IMG/VR virus record: IMGVR_UViG_3300010155_000054
Span: 1-29,223 of that record
From: a virus
DNA length: 29,223 bases
Reading direction: 5' to 3' (one strand)
Position numbers and translations under genes: made by a program
The notes under the pieces: generated by a model
What the model was told of the DNA's origin: nothing
The model's input: the letters and a program-made list of their open reading frames with translations, nothing else
Databases searched by the model: none
In this document: piece by piece, positions 7,065-14,606 of the stretch
Layout of the letters: the number at the start of each line of letters is the position of its first letter
Position numbering within the stretch: position 1 is the stretch's first letter

Positions 7065-8689
7065 CGACACCTGGAGTAAATGCAAAAATAAAAAAAACAG
7101 GCAGTAGTGGCGAAATTCCAATAACTTGCAATGGAGAAACATTTTTTATTACTTTAGAGTTTAAAAGCCTATATGGGCTTGCATTTACAATACCAAAGGA
7201 ACAATTTGGAAAATTGGTATTTGATAATTCATATAAAACACCATGGATAACCGGGTTATTACAATTTAGGAATATGTCAGATATTCAAAAAGATTCTATT
7301 GTAGGTACACAAGCTGCTCTTGTTTTAGAATCTAATCCATCAGGGTATAGTGGTCAAATGCTAAAAATAGTTGTTGAAAAACAATCTTTAAAAACAAACT
7401 GTCAGCGAGTAGTATTAATAGATCAACTTTTTTTTGTAACTCATATAGAACAAGCACCTAAAAATTCTAAAATTATTAATTATTATTTTGCACATATAGA
7501 TGTAGCACCTTTAATGTTTACTAAATCTTTTTCATGGTCGACAAACAACCACATAATAAGTAAACTAGCTGCTCCCTCTACAGGAGAATCTGGTAGAATC
7601 GGTCCGATAGATTTCGCCGCCTCGGCCTCGGCCGATGTCGATTTCTCAAAACCGGAGCCGTGGACCGAGGCTTGGTCTGGAACGAAAGTACGTACTTCTA
7701 TTCCTTTTAAGCAAGCAGAGAGAATAGTTTCACATCTCAGTGATGATCAAAAACAAGTATTTGTAAGCGATGCAATAAAAAATCTTTTAAATACATTTTG
7801 TCAGAAAGAAGAATTTGATATCATTAATCATACAAAATGGGATAAAAGCGCTACTAAAGTTGAATACACATCATCTCAAGGTGATCGACCTTTAGATGCA
7901 TTATTCTATCTTATGTCACAATATGTGTCCGAAGATCAACAGGATATGGGTCTTCTAAGGTTACATGAAGGAACATATTCACTTACGTCTCTAACAAATT
8001 TAATTAAATCCTCTGGTAAATTAAATACTCCGAGCACGCCGTTCGGAATACAATTTAAAGAAAATTTCGGCGGCATAATTGAAGTACAAACAGATGATAT
8101 AAGACCAAAATATTCAAAACGGCAAGCCGACTCATTATGGGATAGACATTTTGCGTCGCAGGTTGTCCGAAAAGATAAAATTAAAGAACATCCAAAACAA
8201 CCGAAGGATGGTGCAAAATATATAATCGATCATTCTATTAGTTCATATAATTTTACAAACGGTATTTTTAATTTATACAATGAAGACGGTAGTATAGGAA
8301 ATTTAAAAAATAAATTTAAAGAGAATATGCAAACCGGGTTTACTGACTCAGAGAAAAAAGAACTGAATGCTAATACAGATGATTTAACTTCTAATAATAA
8401 ACAAATAATCAGTCAAACATCTACTGGGTCTGGCGATCCGGGAGGTCGATATTTAGGCAAAACGACACTCCAACAAAAAATATTAGATAAATCAAATAAA
8501 ATTACTATAAATATGACGGGTAATTTGAACATGACCGGAGGAAAATTTATCGGTATTCATATGCCAGGACGACACATAAACCCTAGTCTACCTGGTATGT
8601 GGTTTGTACTTAACAATACAACAACACTTACTCAAAATTCTTTTCAAACTAAATTAACATGTAGTCAAATGGACGCGAATGCAGGATGA
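7061..8689 (+). CDS. Baseplate hub-like protein (possible gp27 counterpart)
   Basis: 542 residues, start by ATGA overlap with gp53. The N-terminal 150 residues are beta-rich (TFFITLEFKSLYGLAF, LLQFRNMSD, YSGQMLKIVVEKQS, VVLIDQLFFVTHIEQ, IINYYFAHID). A central helical part (VFVSDAIKNLLNTFCQKEEFD, then DALFYLMSQYVSEDQQD) matches the hub layout where a residue-rich helix precedes a second beta domain. Residues 494-542 read GKFIGIHMPGRHINPSLPGMWFVLNN then SFQTKLTCSQ, the G-x-W-x-V...Y/F-x-T-x-L ending common to gp27/gpD-type hubs. T4 gp27 is 391 residues. A GC-rich Ala/Ser linker sits at residues 180-208. Function by pattern and context; the spike/lysozyme (gp5) partner is not in this window. Confidence 0.5.
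   Translation: MTTPGVNAKIKKTGSSGEIPITCNGETFFITLEFKSLYGLAFTIPKEQFGKLVFDNSYKTPWITGLLQFRNMSDIQKDSIVGTQAALVLESNPSGYSGQMLKIVVEKQSLKTNCQRVVLIDQLFFVTHIEQAPKNSKIINYYFAHIDVAPLMFTKSFSWSTNNHIISKLAAPSTGESGRIGPIDFAASASADVDFSKPEPWTEAWSGTKVRTSIPFKQAERIVSHLSDDQKQVFVSDAIKNLLNTFCQKEEFDIINHTKWDKSATKVEYTSSQGDRPLDALFYLMSQYVSEDQQDMGLLRLHEGTYSLTSLTNLIKSSGKLNTPSTPFGIQFKENFGGIIEVQTDDIRPKYSKRQADSLWDRHFASQVVRKDKIKEHPKQPKDGAKYIIDHSISSYNFTNGIFNLYNEDGSIGNLKNKFKENMQTGFTDSEKKELNANTDDLTSNNKQIISQTSTGSGDPGGRYLGKTTLQQKILDKSNKITINMTGNLNMTGGKFIGIHMPGRHINPSLPGMWFVLNNTTTLTQNSFQTKLTCSQMDANAG
7598..7687. other. GC-rich in-frame island 3 (hub-like gene)
   Basis: 7621-7680 is 38/60 GC (63%). It encodes GPIDFAASASADVDFSKPEPW with TCG, GCC, CCG and GTC codons, flanked on both sides by AT-rich coding DNA. 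It looks like an inserted or independently evolving linker. Confidence 0.75.
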
Positions 8690-9768
8690 GCTCAATACCA
8701 ACAAAAACAGGTATACCAGAGGTAATAGATAGTAATTTAGCTACATCTATTGACTTTCATATTGCCTTTACAAATTATACTTCTATTACAAAATCATACA
8801 TAAATTTTGTATCTTTAGCAAAATATTATGATAGTATAAAATATAAAGCTGATCCAATTACAGCAGAGACTGACTTTTGGGAAGGTCTAGCAACAGCTAG
8901 TTTAGACTTACAATTATTCGCAAAAAACCCAAAAGCATCAAAATATATTAAAAAAATAGAAATTAATATACCACCTGGTGATTCTTTACAAGTAGATAAT
9001 CAAGGTAATCCTATCTTAAGCATTGTAAATAATCAAGTAGTAACTATCACGACACGAGGCCATGAAATACGAACAACTAAAGATATTACTGCAGATATAG
9101 AAGAACAAACTAGCCAAATAAGTACTGCCTTTGATCTAGCGAATGAAGATAATAGCGGAGAATTTGTCGCATGGTGGTTAGATAAATATAGAAAAGCTCA
9201 TCATGAAGTTAAGAAGCTATTAAATGAGCGGCTTAATGTAGAAGATACAATACTTCAAACTATATCAGAAAGTGTAGGATTATTATATGATCAATATAAT
9301 TTTCCACAAAGTAGATACACTCACTATGCTGATGAAGAAGTAGATCCGACCCCGTCTCCTTACAATAGTATTATTGATAACAAATTAGAATTCGATACAC
9401 GACAAAATATATTAGGATTAAGTAAAAGAGCAGAAGCTATATTTAAACGAAACATGCAACAAGTAATTAGATATGGCAGTGTCGCAACTGATGCACATCG
9501 CGATAATTTAGTTACTGATCATTTTCATTACAAGCGATTAGGAGAAGTACATGCAGATGTTATGATTGAGATAGGCAGAATATTAGGCGATTCATATAAA
9601 TTATTATACTGGCTGTCTACTAATAAAATAGCTAATAAACAAACCACAGCACCTGGTGTTTTTGAAGTTATCGTTGAAAACTCTATAGAAGAAGTAGATT
9701 ATTTAATGAACAAAATCCAAGATTACGAGCGCTCCTTTACAACAAATAGTTTGCGAGCTACTGTTTAG
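8686..9768 (+). CDS. Unassigned structural-region protein
   Basis: 360 residues, start by ATGA overlap with the hub-like gene, so probably the last gene of the 5373-9768 operon and co-expressed with baseplate proteins. The N-terminal 130 residues look alpha/beta; residues about 140-240 are strongly helical and charged (EEQTSQISTAFDLANEDN, WWLDKYRKAHHEVKKLLNER); the C-terminal third is helical too (GEVHADVMIEIGRILGDSYKLLYWL). No signal peptide, membrane segment or catalytic motif is visible. It may be a baseplate or tail-completion protein by position. It ends in an 11-nt tail-to-tail overlap with the next, minus-strand gene. Confidence 0.6.
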   Translation: MSSIPTKTGIPEVIDSNLATSIDFHIAFTNYTSITKSYINFVSLAKYYDSIKYKADPITAETDFWEGLATASLDLQLFAKNPKASKYIKKIEINIPPGDSLQVDNQGNPILSIVNNQVVTITTRGHEIRTTKDITADIEEQTSQISTAFDLANEDNSGEFVAWWLDKYRKAHHEVKKLLNERLNVEDTILQTISESVGLLYDQYNFPQSRYTHYADEEVDPTPSPYNSIIDNKLEFDTRQNILGLSKRAEAIFKRNMQQVIRYGSVATDAHRDNLVTDHFHYKRLGEVHADVMIEIGRILGDSYKLLYWLSTNKIANKQTTAPGVFEVIVENSIEEVDYLMNKIQDYERSFTTNSLRATV

Positions 9769-10240
9769 ATTCTATCTTATCAGGGTCTCTTACATTTGCC
9801 TCTACGTTAATTACTTTTGAATCCTTCAATAAGCGATCAAGAACCTCTTCTCTACTTAACATTAATGCATGATGTTGGTCGGAATCTTGAAGTTCTTTTC
9901 TAGAATCTATATCTAATTGTTTTGCTTTTATTGTAGTGTTAGACTTTTTATCTTGAACAACTAATTTGTTTAATGTTTCAATGGCACCGGTAGATGCTTT
10001 AATTAATTCCGCAAGAGAAGATACATTTTCTGCCTCAGGCATATGATGAACAACCTCTTTCATATTATCTATTAACTCTAGAGAATCTTGTATTAATTTT
10101 GAAGATTTTTGAATAATAAATTGTTCAACATCTTCTTTAGATAAATTAGGTACATCTTCTACTGCACGTATTAATTTCTTATTATCTTTAGGTAATGTTT
10201 TTAGCTGTGATATTAAATCATCTGGATTAATGTCATCCAT
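9758..10240 (-). CDS. Small helical protein, possibly terminase small subunit-like (gp16), tentative
   Basis: 160 residues, wholly helical and charged. The central part, SSLAELIKASTGAIETLNKL then KKSNTTIKAKQLDI, recalls the central coiled-coil region of T4-type gp16 small terminases (about 164 residues; E-V/L-x-x-L-I/M-x-x-x-x-x-x-x-x-E-x-L-x-x-L), and the N-terminus is acidic (MDDINPDDLISQLK). The resemblance is weak and other helical phage proteins would look similar. Start: ATG 10240 is preferred over TTG 10264 because it carries a perfect TAAATACTT-N2-ATGG motif. The gene is divergent from dut and convergent with the upstream unassigned gene, with an 11-nt overlap at the stops. Confidence 0.6.
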   Translation of the reverse strand: MDDINPDDLISQLKTLPKDNKKLIRAVEDVPNLSKEDVEQFIIQKSSKLIQDSLELIDNMKEVVHHMPEAENVSSLAELIKASTGAIETLNKLVVQDKKSNTTIKAKQLDIDSRKELQDSDQHHALMLSREEVLDRLLKDSKVINVEANVRDPDKIESKQ

Positions 10241-10251
10241 AAAAGTATTTA
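10237..10251 (-). promoter_or_regulatory. Minus-strand TAAATACTT-N2-ATGG promoter/start motif
   Basis: Read on the minus strand: TAAATACTTTTATGG, with exactly 5 nt (CTTTT) between TAAATA and ATG. The motif thus occurs on both strands and always at a gene start. It lies in the 46-bp divergent gap before dut. Confidence 0.6.
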
Positions 10252-10286
10252 CTTGAAAAATCAAATATATACACTATATTTAATAC

Positions 10287-10796
10287 ATGGAACTTAAAGT
10301 AATTAAAACTCACCCAGATGCTAAATTACCAGAAAGAGCACATGAGGCCGATTCCGGATATGATATATACAGTGTAGAAGAGGCAACGATACCTGGTCGG
10401 GGTTCAACTGTTGTCAATGTGGGATTAAAATTAGCTTTCCTTACGAAAGGTTGGTGGTTTAGAATAGAGCCTAGAAGCGGTCTAGGATTTAAGCACAATA
10501 TACAACCTCACTTAGGTATTATTGATAATGGATATAGAGGAGATCTAGGTGTTAAGTTATATAATTTCAGTGAGGTAGACGTAACTTTAGAAAAGGGAAG
10601 TCGTATTGCTCAATTAATATTATATCCACACATATCATTTGAAATATCAGAAACAGATAAAATTGATAATACTGAACGTGGTGATTCAGGGTTTGGATCT
10701 ACAGGAGGCAGTACAGTTAAAAAGAAATCCGCACCACTAGATATACATATGATAAGAGAAATGGAAGCTTGCGGTACTCAGCTACCAATCATTTAA
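10287..10796 (+). CDS. dut: dUTPase (dUTP pyrophosphatase)
   Basis: 169 residues, trimeric dUTPase family: hydrolyses dUTP to dUMP and PPi, keeping uracil out of phage DNA and feeding dTMP synthesis. All five motifs are present: 1, ADSGYDIYS (21-29); 2, PRSGLG (62-67); 3, GIIDNGYRGDLGVKLYNF region (77-94) with the catalytic Asp80 and uracil-stacking Tyr83; 4, GSRIAQLIL (104-112); 5, RGDSGFGSTG (131-140). After motif 5, which is normally close to the C-terminus, there are 29 further residues including a basic VKKKSAPLDIHMIREMEACG segment. The start ATG has TTTAATAC just before it and no Shine-Dalgarno. It is followed after 7 nt by gp44. Confidence 0.96.
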   Translation: MELKVIKTHPDAKLPERAHEADSGYDIYSVEEATIPGRGSTVVNVGLKLAFLTKGWWFRIEPRSGLGFKHNIQPHLGIIDNGYRGDLGVKLYNFSEVDVTLEKGSRIAQLILYPHISFEISETDKIDNTERGDSGFGSTGGSTVKKKSAPLDIHMIREMEACGTQLPII

Positions 10797-10803
10797 TAAG
10801 TAA

Positions 10804-11712
10804 ATGACAATTTCTGATATCTGGTGTGAGAAATATCGACCTAGTAATTTAGATGAGATAGTCTTAGATAAGAGTACTAAAACGTATTTTAATAAAGTAC
10901 AATCAGAACAGAATATATCTAATGTTTTATTTGTAGGGAAACCTGGTATCGGTAAAACTTCTCTAGCTAAAATTATTGTAAAAAATATCCTTAAATGTCA
11001 ATATCTCTACATCAATGCATCAGATGAAAACGGTATAGATACAATCCGTACAAAAGTTCTAAGCTTTGCTCAGACAAAGAGTCTCTTCGGGCAAATTAAG
11101 GTTATAATACTTGACGAGTGTGATGGATTATCTATTGATGCACAAAAAGCGCTACGCAACTCGATAGAAGAATATCACGATTTAACAAGGTTTATTCTCA
11201 CAGCAAATTATAAACATAAAATCATTCCAGCTCTGCAAAGTAGATGTCAAATATTTGATATTAGCTATGATAAAAATGAATATATAACTCAGCTTATTAA
11301 TATTGTAAAATCTGAAAAAATGAAAATAGGTAAAGAAGATTTTACTAATATAGCTGATAATTGTTATCCGGATTTCCGAAAAGGTATTAACGCACTTCAA
11401 AAGTATTATCTCTCCGATGGAAAAGAAACTTGTAATAATATTACGGAACATTTTTTTGATGGGTTAATAGAGCTACTAAAACAAAAAAAGTATTTTTTAA
11501 TTCGCAAGCAAATCATTGAAAATGAAACTTTGTTCAATAATGATTATGATGAACTATTTAAACGCTTATTCGATTTTATGTATATCAGTAGTATACCTGA
11601 AGACAAAAAAAGAGACTGTCTAATTACAGTCTCTAAATACTTTTATCAGAATAGTCAGTGTATAGATCAAGAGATCAACTTCTATTCTTGTATACTCGAC
11701 TTAAACATTTAA
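10804..11712 (+). CDS. gp44: Sliding-clamp loader ATPase subunit (T4 gp44-like)
   Basis: 302 residues, AAA+ clamp-loader subunit. It should hydrolyse ATP to open and place the sliding clamp (gp45) on primer-template DNA together with gp62. Visible motifs: WCEKYRPSNLDEI at the N-terminus, Walker A GKPGIGKT (45-52), Walker B IILDECDG (101-108; DECD instead of DEAD/DEFD), sensor 1 TAN (133-135), the arginine-finger SRC (146-148), and a sensor-2 block PDFRKGINALQKY (189-201), PDFRK being the T4-type version (archaeal and eukaryal RFC usually have GDMR or GDLR). Length is close to T4 gp44 (319). No gp62 or gp45 gene is in this window. It follows dut by 7 nt, probably one unit. Its stop shares TTAA with the convergent minus-strand gene, and its last 100 nt contain that gene's terminator on the opposite strand. 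Confidence 0.95.
   Translation: MTISDIWCEKYRPSNLDEIVLDKSTKTYFNKVQSEQNISNVLFVGKPGIGKTSLAKIIVKNILKCQYLYINASDENGIDTIRTKVLSFAQTKSLFGQIKVIILDECDGLSIDAQKALRNSIEEYHDLTRFILTANYKHKIIPALQSRCQIFDISYDKNEYITQLINIVKSEKMKIGKEDFTNIADNCYPDFRKGINALQKYYLSDGKETCNNITEHFFDGLIELLKQKKYFLIRKQIIENETLFNNDYDELFKRLFDFMYISSIPEDKKRDCLITVSKYFYQNSQCIDQEINFYSCILDLNI
11605..11634 (-). terminator. Rho-independent terminator (minus strand) within 3' end of gp44
   Basis: On the minus strand a perfect 9-bp stem AGAGACTGT / ACAGTCTCT with a 6-nt loop (plus coordinates 11611-11619, 11620-11625, 11626-11634) runs straight into a T7 tract (plus A7 at 11605-11611). It lies 75 nt past the stop of the minus-strand gene at 11709, so it should end that transcript inside the gp44 coding sequence. 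Confidence 0.8.
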
Positions 11713-12224
11713 GGCATATAGTTCGCAGTACCTAACTTATAATCACCGTCTGGTGCGTGTGTCTGCTGACCAACATCAATTGCTGCATCTTCTACGTCTT
11801 TAGGTTTTAATTCAACGTCGCTTTGTTCCCCTTTAACGGATCGAGTTGCTCTAGCTTCATCCCATGACATATCAAACTCTAGAAGAGCTAACGGTATTGT
11901 TAAAGTATGTGAGAAGAAACCAGGATTAACCTCAACTACAATATCAGCAATATCCCAAGCTGTACCCGCAGTACCTTCTCGGGTGCTAGGTGCTTTTTGA
12001 GCTACTTCATATTTCGCGCTTTTAATAGTAGAAAGCATGAGATATTTACCTTGCTCAACTAAGGTTAAAATTTCTTTCACATAATTTTGCTTAGATTCAT
12101 CAAGAGTCTTATACCACTCTGATGATTTATGATCTCCTTTAATTTTGACATAATCTCCAGCAATAGGTCCATGTTGAGTAAACTGACCAATCTGTTCTTC
12201 AAATAATGTATCGAACGTACTCAT
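11709..12224 (-). CDS. Conserved-looking hypothetical protein, acidic, with GPIAGDYVKIK motif
   Basis: 171 residues. The N-terminal FDTLFEEQIGQFTQHGPIAG plus DYVKIKGDH segment suggests a small beta-barrel (the G-P-I-x-G-D-x-V-K pattern is common in SH3/KOW-like folds) followed by a helix (SKQNYVKEILTLVEQGK), a beta region (YLMLSTIKSAKYEVAQ, AWDIADIVVEVNPGFFSHTLTIPLALLEFD), and an acidic tail. From memory, small proteins with a GxIxGDxVK start occur in marine T4-like phages, but I cannot verify that. It is the only other minus-strand gene of the dut/gp44 cassette, has a TAAATA box 6 nt before its ATG, and has its own terminator. Confidence 0.65.
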   Translation of the reverse strand: MSTFDTLFEEQIGQFTQHGPIAGDYVKIKGDHKSSEWYKTLDESKQNYVKEILTLVEQGKYLMLSTIKSAKYEVAQKAPSTREGTAGTAWDIADIVVEVNPGFFSHTLTIPLALLEFDMSWDEARATRSVKGEQSDVELKPKDVEDAAIDVGQQTHAPDGDYKLGTANYMP

Positions 12225-12270
12225 TTAAATTATTTATTGTTTTAAGCACTTATAAATTAAATAATTATAC
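12225..12270. promoter_or_regulatory. Divergent 46-bp promoter region between minus-strand gene and gp25
   Basis: Minus strand: TAAATAATTTAAATG, TAAATA at plus 12231-12236, spacer 6 nt to ATG 12224. Plus strand: TAAATAATTATACATGG, TAAATA at 12258-12263, spacer 7 nt to ATG 12271; a second TATAAATT lies just upstream (12251-12258). The gap thus holds two back-to-back late-type boxes close to the two start codons. Confidence 0.5.
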
Positions 12271-12753
12271 ATGGCTATTAAGTTAGATATATTTAAAAGT
12301 GGTAGAAATAAAGACAGCTTCCGGAACTTCACCTATGCTGACTTAAATTTAGATATAGAATTTAACGCTAATGCTCAATCTGTTCCTGTAAATAGGAGTC
12401 ATAATCCTCAAGATTTAAAATTAAGTTACGATCATAGTGCGATTTATAATTCTATAAGAAATATTTTTAACACAAAAAAAGGTCAAAAGATTTTAAATCC
12501 TGAGTTTGGATTAGATTTAGAACAATTTTTATTTGACAGTATTACAAAGGAAAATGCAGATATTATTGGTAAAGCTATATATGGGCAATTAGGTCTATAT
12601 GAACCACGACTAACAGTAGCCTCAGTTGATGTAGTGGCACGACCGAATGATCATGAATATAAAATTAAGATAGCTATCATTCTACCGTCATTAAATAATC
12701 AAAAAGTACAAACTACAGGAACACTAACACAGGAAGGATTTAATTATATTTAA
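12271..12753 (+). CDS. gp25: Baseplate wedge protein gp25
   Basis: 160 residues, GPW_gp25 family, the conserved wedge core component that contacts the first sheath ring. Key blocks: NSIRNIFNTKKGQKILNPEF (60-79, the R-x-I/L-x-T-x-x-G-x-R/K-x-x-x-P-x-F/Y-G signature), GLDLEQFLFD (80-89) and GLYEPRLTV (108-116) with the EPR motif at 111-113 that is conserved throughout contractile systems. The C-terminal strand YKIKIAIILP is standard. T4 gp25 is 132 residues; the extra length is N-terminal (residues 1-45). It is followed 2 nt later by gp6, as expected for wedge partners. Confidence 0.95.
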   Translation: MAIKLDIFKSGRNKDSFRNFTYADLNLDIEFNANAQSVPVNRSHNPQDLKLSYDHSAIYNSIRNIFNTKKGQKILNPEFGLDLEQFLFDSITKENADIIGKAIYGQLGLYEPRLTVASVDVVARPNDHEYKIKIAIILPSLNNQKVQTTGTLTQEGFNYI

Positions 12754-12755
12754 CC

Positions 12756-14606
12756 ATGACTAATTATTCAAATACAGCTAAATTTACAGAGTTTAATCTA
12801 CCGACAGACGCATATACTGGGTTTGACGCTCAAAGTATGCGAGAACTAATTATTGCTCGTCTTAATAACGATAACGTTATTAATTTTACAGATCAAAATT
12901 TTGAAGGCAGTAACGTCTCTGCACTTATAGACATCATAGCATACTCATATCACACCTTACTATTCTATTTAAATCAAACTAGTGCAGAAAGTAATTTTGC
13001 AGACGCTCAATTATATGAAAATGTTAATAGAATAGTTAAATTAATAGGATATAAGCCTGTTGGTAAACAATCATGTATCTTGCCAATTACCATAAGTGCT
13101 AAATCAACAATGAGTACAGGTTATTTTACTATACCTAAATTTGCCTTTATGACGGCTGGTGGTCAAACATTTACTCTTGCACAAGATATAACGTTCGAAA
13201 AAATAACAGCCGGCACAGAAGAAGTGACACCTATAGATACACCGTTAGCGCATGAAGGTACTATAGAAGAATATCCTCTTATATATCCTATAGGAGAAAA
13301 TTTTGAAATAATAAATTTACTACCAGGTGCCCTTACAATTATAGATCATTTTAATATTTCTGTATATGTAAAAGAAACAAATAACCAAAATAAATGGTAT
13401 GAATGGAAGCGTGTACCTAGCTTATTTTTATCAAACCCTAACGATAGACATTTTGAAGCTCGGTATAATGAAAATAAAAATTATGAATTAAAATTTGGAA
13501 ATAGTGTTAATGGCAAAAAATTAATTTTAGGGGATGCTATAGCAATATACTACTTAAAATCATCCGGAACGGGTGGTAAGATGACAAAAAATGCATTAGC
13601 AAATGCATCTGTAAATATTTATAATAACGCTCGATATGATGCAATATTTGCTGATGTAAAAGATACTTCTCTTAATTATATTAGTATTGAAGAGAGTGTC
13701 GGAGTTACTATTACCAATTCAGAAGATAGTACTGATTTCGGAGAAGAGGAAACCGTAGCAGATATTAAACAAAATGCTCCTAGGTTCTTTAGTTCAGAAT
13801 ATAGATTAACTACAAAAGCAGATTATAAAACATTTCTAAGCCGTAATTATAAAAATTTAATATACGACGTCACAGTCCTTAATAACAGTGACTATATAAA
13901 TGATTATTTAAAATATCTTAATAATGATCTTGGATTAACTGATTTTTCAGAAGATACTAATGCATTAATTAACCAATATTATTATGCAGATAGTGCTGAT
14001 GCAAATAATATATATTTAAGTATAGTACCTAATTTACGCAAAAACAGGTCAGTAGTAACTAGAGCAAATTATCTATCACCATCTTTAAAAGAAAAAATTC
14101 AAAGAGAAATTACAGCGTACAAATTATTAAACAGTGAAATTTCTTTTATTGATCCAGTATATTTAAATTTAGATTTTTCAGTACGATTAAATCAAGAGCC
14201 TAAAAAAATATCATACCGAGATTATACTGAATTTCATATAATTAAAGAAGCAAGAGCATTAATAAGTACTGAAGAGCTAAAATCAAAAGTATGTAGTATT
14301 ATTACTACATATATTAACACCTTAAAGCTCGGCGACACAATTGATATAAAATATCTAAATAACGAAATTCAAAATATCGACGGAGTTGTCGACTTTGTAA
14401 CAAAACGTACGGATGTAGGCGTTGAAACTACAGGAATATCATTGTGCGTATATAATCCTATATATAACGGAAAAGATATAAAATTTATTGATACCGTATT
14501 TAAATTACGACCATATCAAATACCTTATATAGAAAACGAACAAGCATTTAAAAGTAAAATTAAAGTAACAAGTACACTATCTAATAAAGCAGTAATAGAA
14601 TATTAA
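12756..14606 (+). CDS. gp6: Baseplate wedge protein gp6 (baseplate J-like)
   Basis: 616 residues (T4 gp6: 660). The N-terminal segment, NFEGSNVSALIDIIAYSYH then LLFYLNQTSAESNF and DAQLYENVNRIVKLIGYKP (residues 47-101), is the characteristic gp6/BaseJ helix bundle. The C-terminal region carries the D-Y-x-x-F-L-x-x-x-Y (ADYKTFLSRNY) signature and the ELKSKVCSIITTYINTLKLGD / IDIKYLNNEIQNIDGVVDF elements seen in all gp6/gpJ proteins, which fold into the domain that closes the iris-like wedge ring. It starts 2 nt after gp25, and its stop overlaps the next start (TAATG). gp6 pairs with gp25 and gp53 to build the wedge core. Confidence 0.93.
   Translation: MTNYSNTAKFTEFNLPTDAYTGFDAQSMRELIIARLNNDNVINFTDQNFEGSNVSALIDIIAYSYHTLLFYLNQTSAESNFADAQLYENVNRIVKLIGYKPVGKQSCILPITISAKSTMSTGYFTIPKFAFMTAGGQTFTLAQDITFEKITAGTEEVTPIDTPLAHEGTIEEYPLIYPIGENFEIINLLPGALTIIDHFNISVYVKETNNQNKWYEWKRVPSLFLSNPNDRHFEARYNENKNYELKFGNSVNGKKLILGDAIAIYYLKSSGTGGKMTKNALANASVNIYNNARYDAIFADVKDTSLNYISIEESVGVTITNSEDSTDFGEEETVADIKQNAPRFFSSEYRLTTKADYKTFLSRNYKNLIYDVTVLNNSDYINDYLKYLNNDLGLTDFSEDTNALINQYYYADSADANNIYLSIVPNLRKNRSVVTRANYLSPSLKEKIQREITAYKLLNSEISFIDPVYLNLDFSVRLNQEPKKISYRDYTEFHIIKEARALISTEELKSKVCSIITTYINTLKLGDTIDIKYLNNEIQNIDGVVDFVTKRTDVGVETTGISLCVYNPIYNGKDIKFIDTVFKLRPYQIPYIENEQAFKSKIKVTSTLSNKAVIEY

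Noticed and set aside
9655-9675. CACCTGGTG followed by T5 as a plus-strand terminator
   Set aside because: The palindrome leaves no loop, and it lies about 100 nt before the stop of the gene it would end.
10241-10264. TTG start adding 8 residues to the minus-strand 9758 gene
   Set aside because: ATG 10240 carries a perfect TAAATACTT-N2-ATGG motif; the TTG lies upstream of the promoter box.
11634-11647. TAAATACTTTTAT inside gp44, the same 13 bases as the 10240 promoter
   Set aside because: No ATG follows (ATCAG), no gene starts there on the plus strand, and the bases are needed for SKYFY codons; taken as chance or part of the terminator flank.
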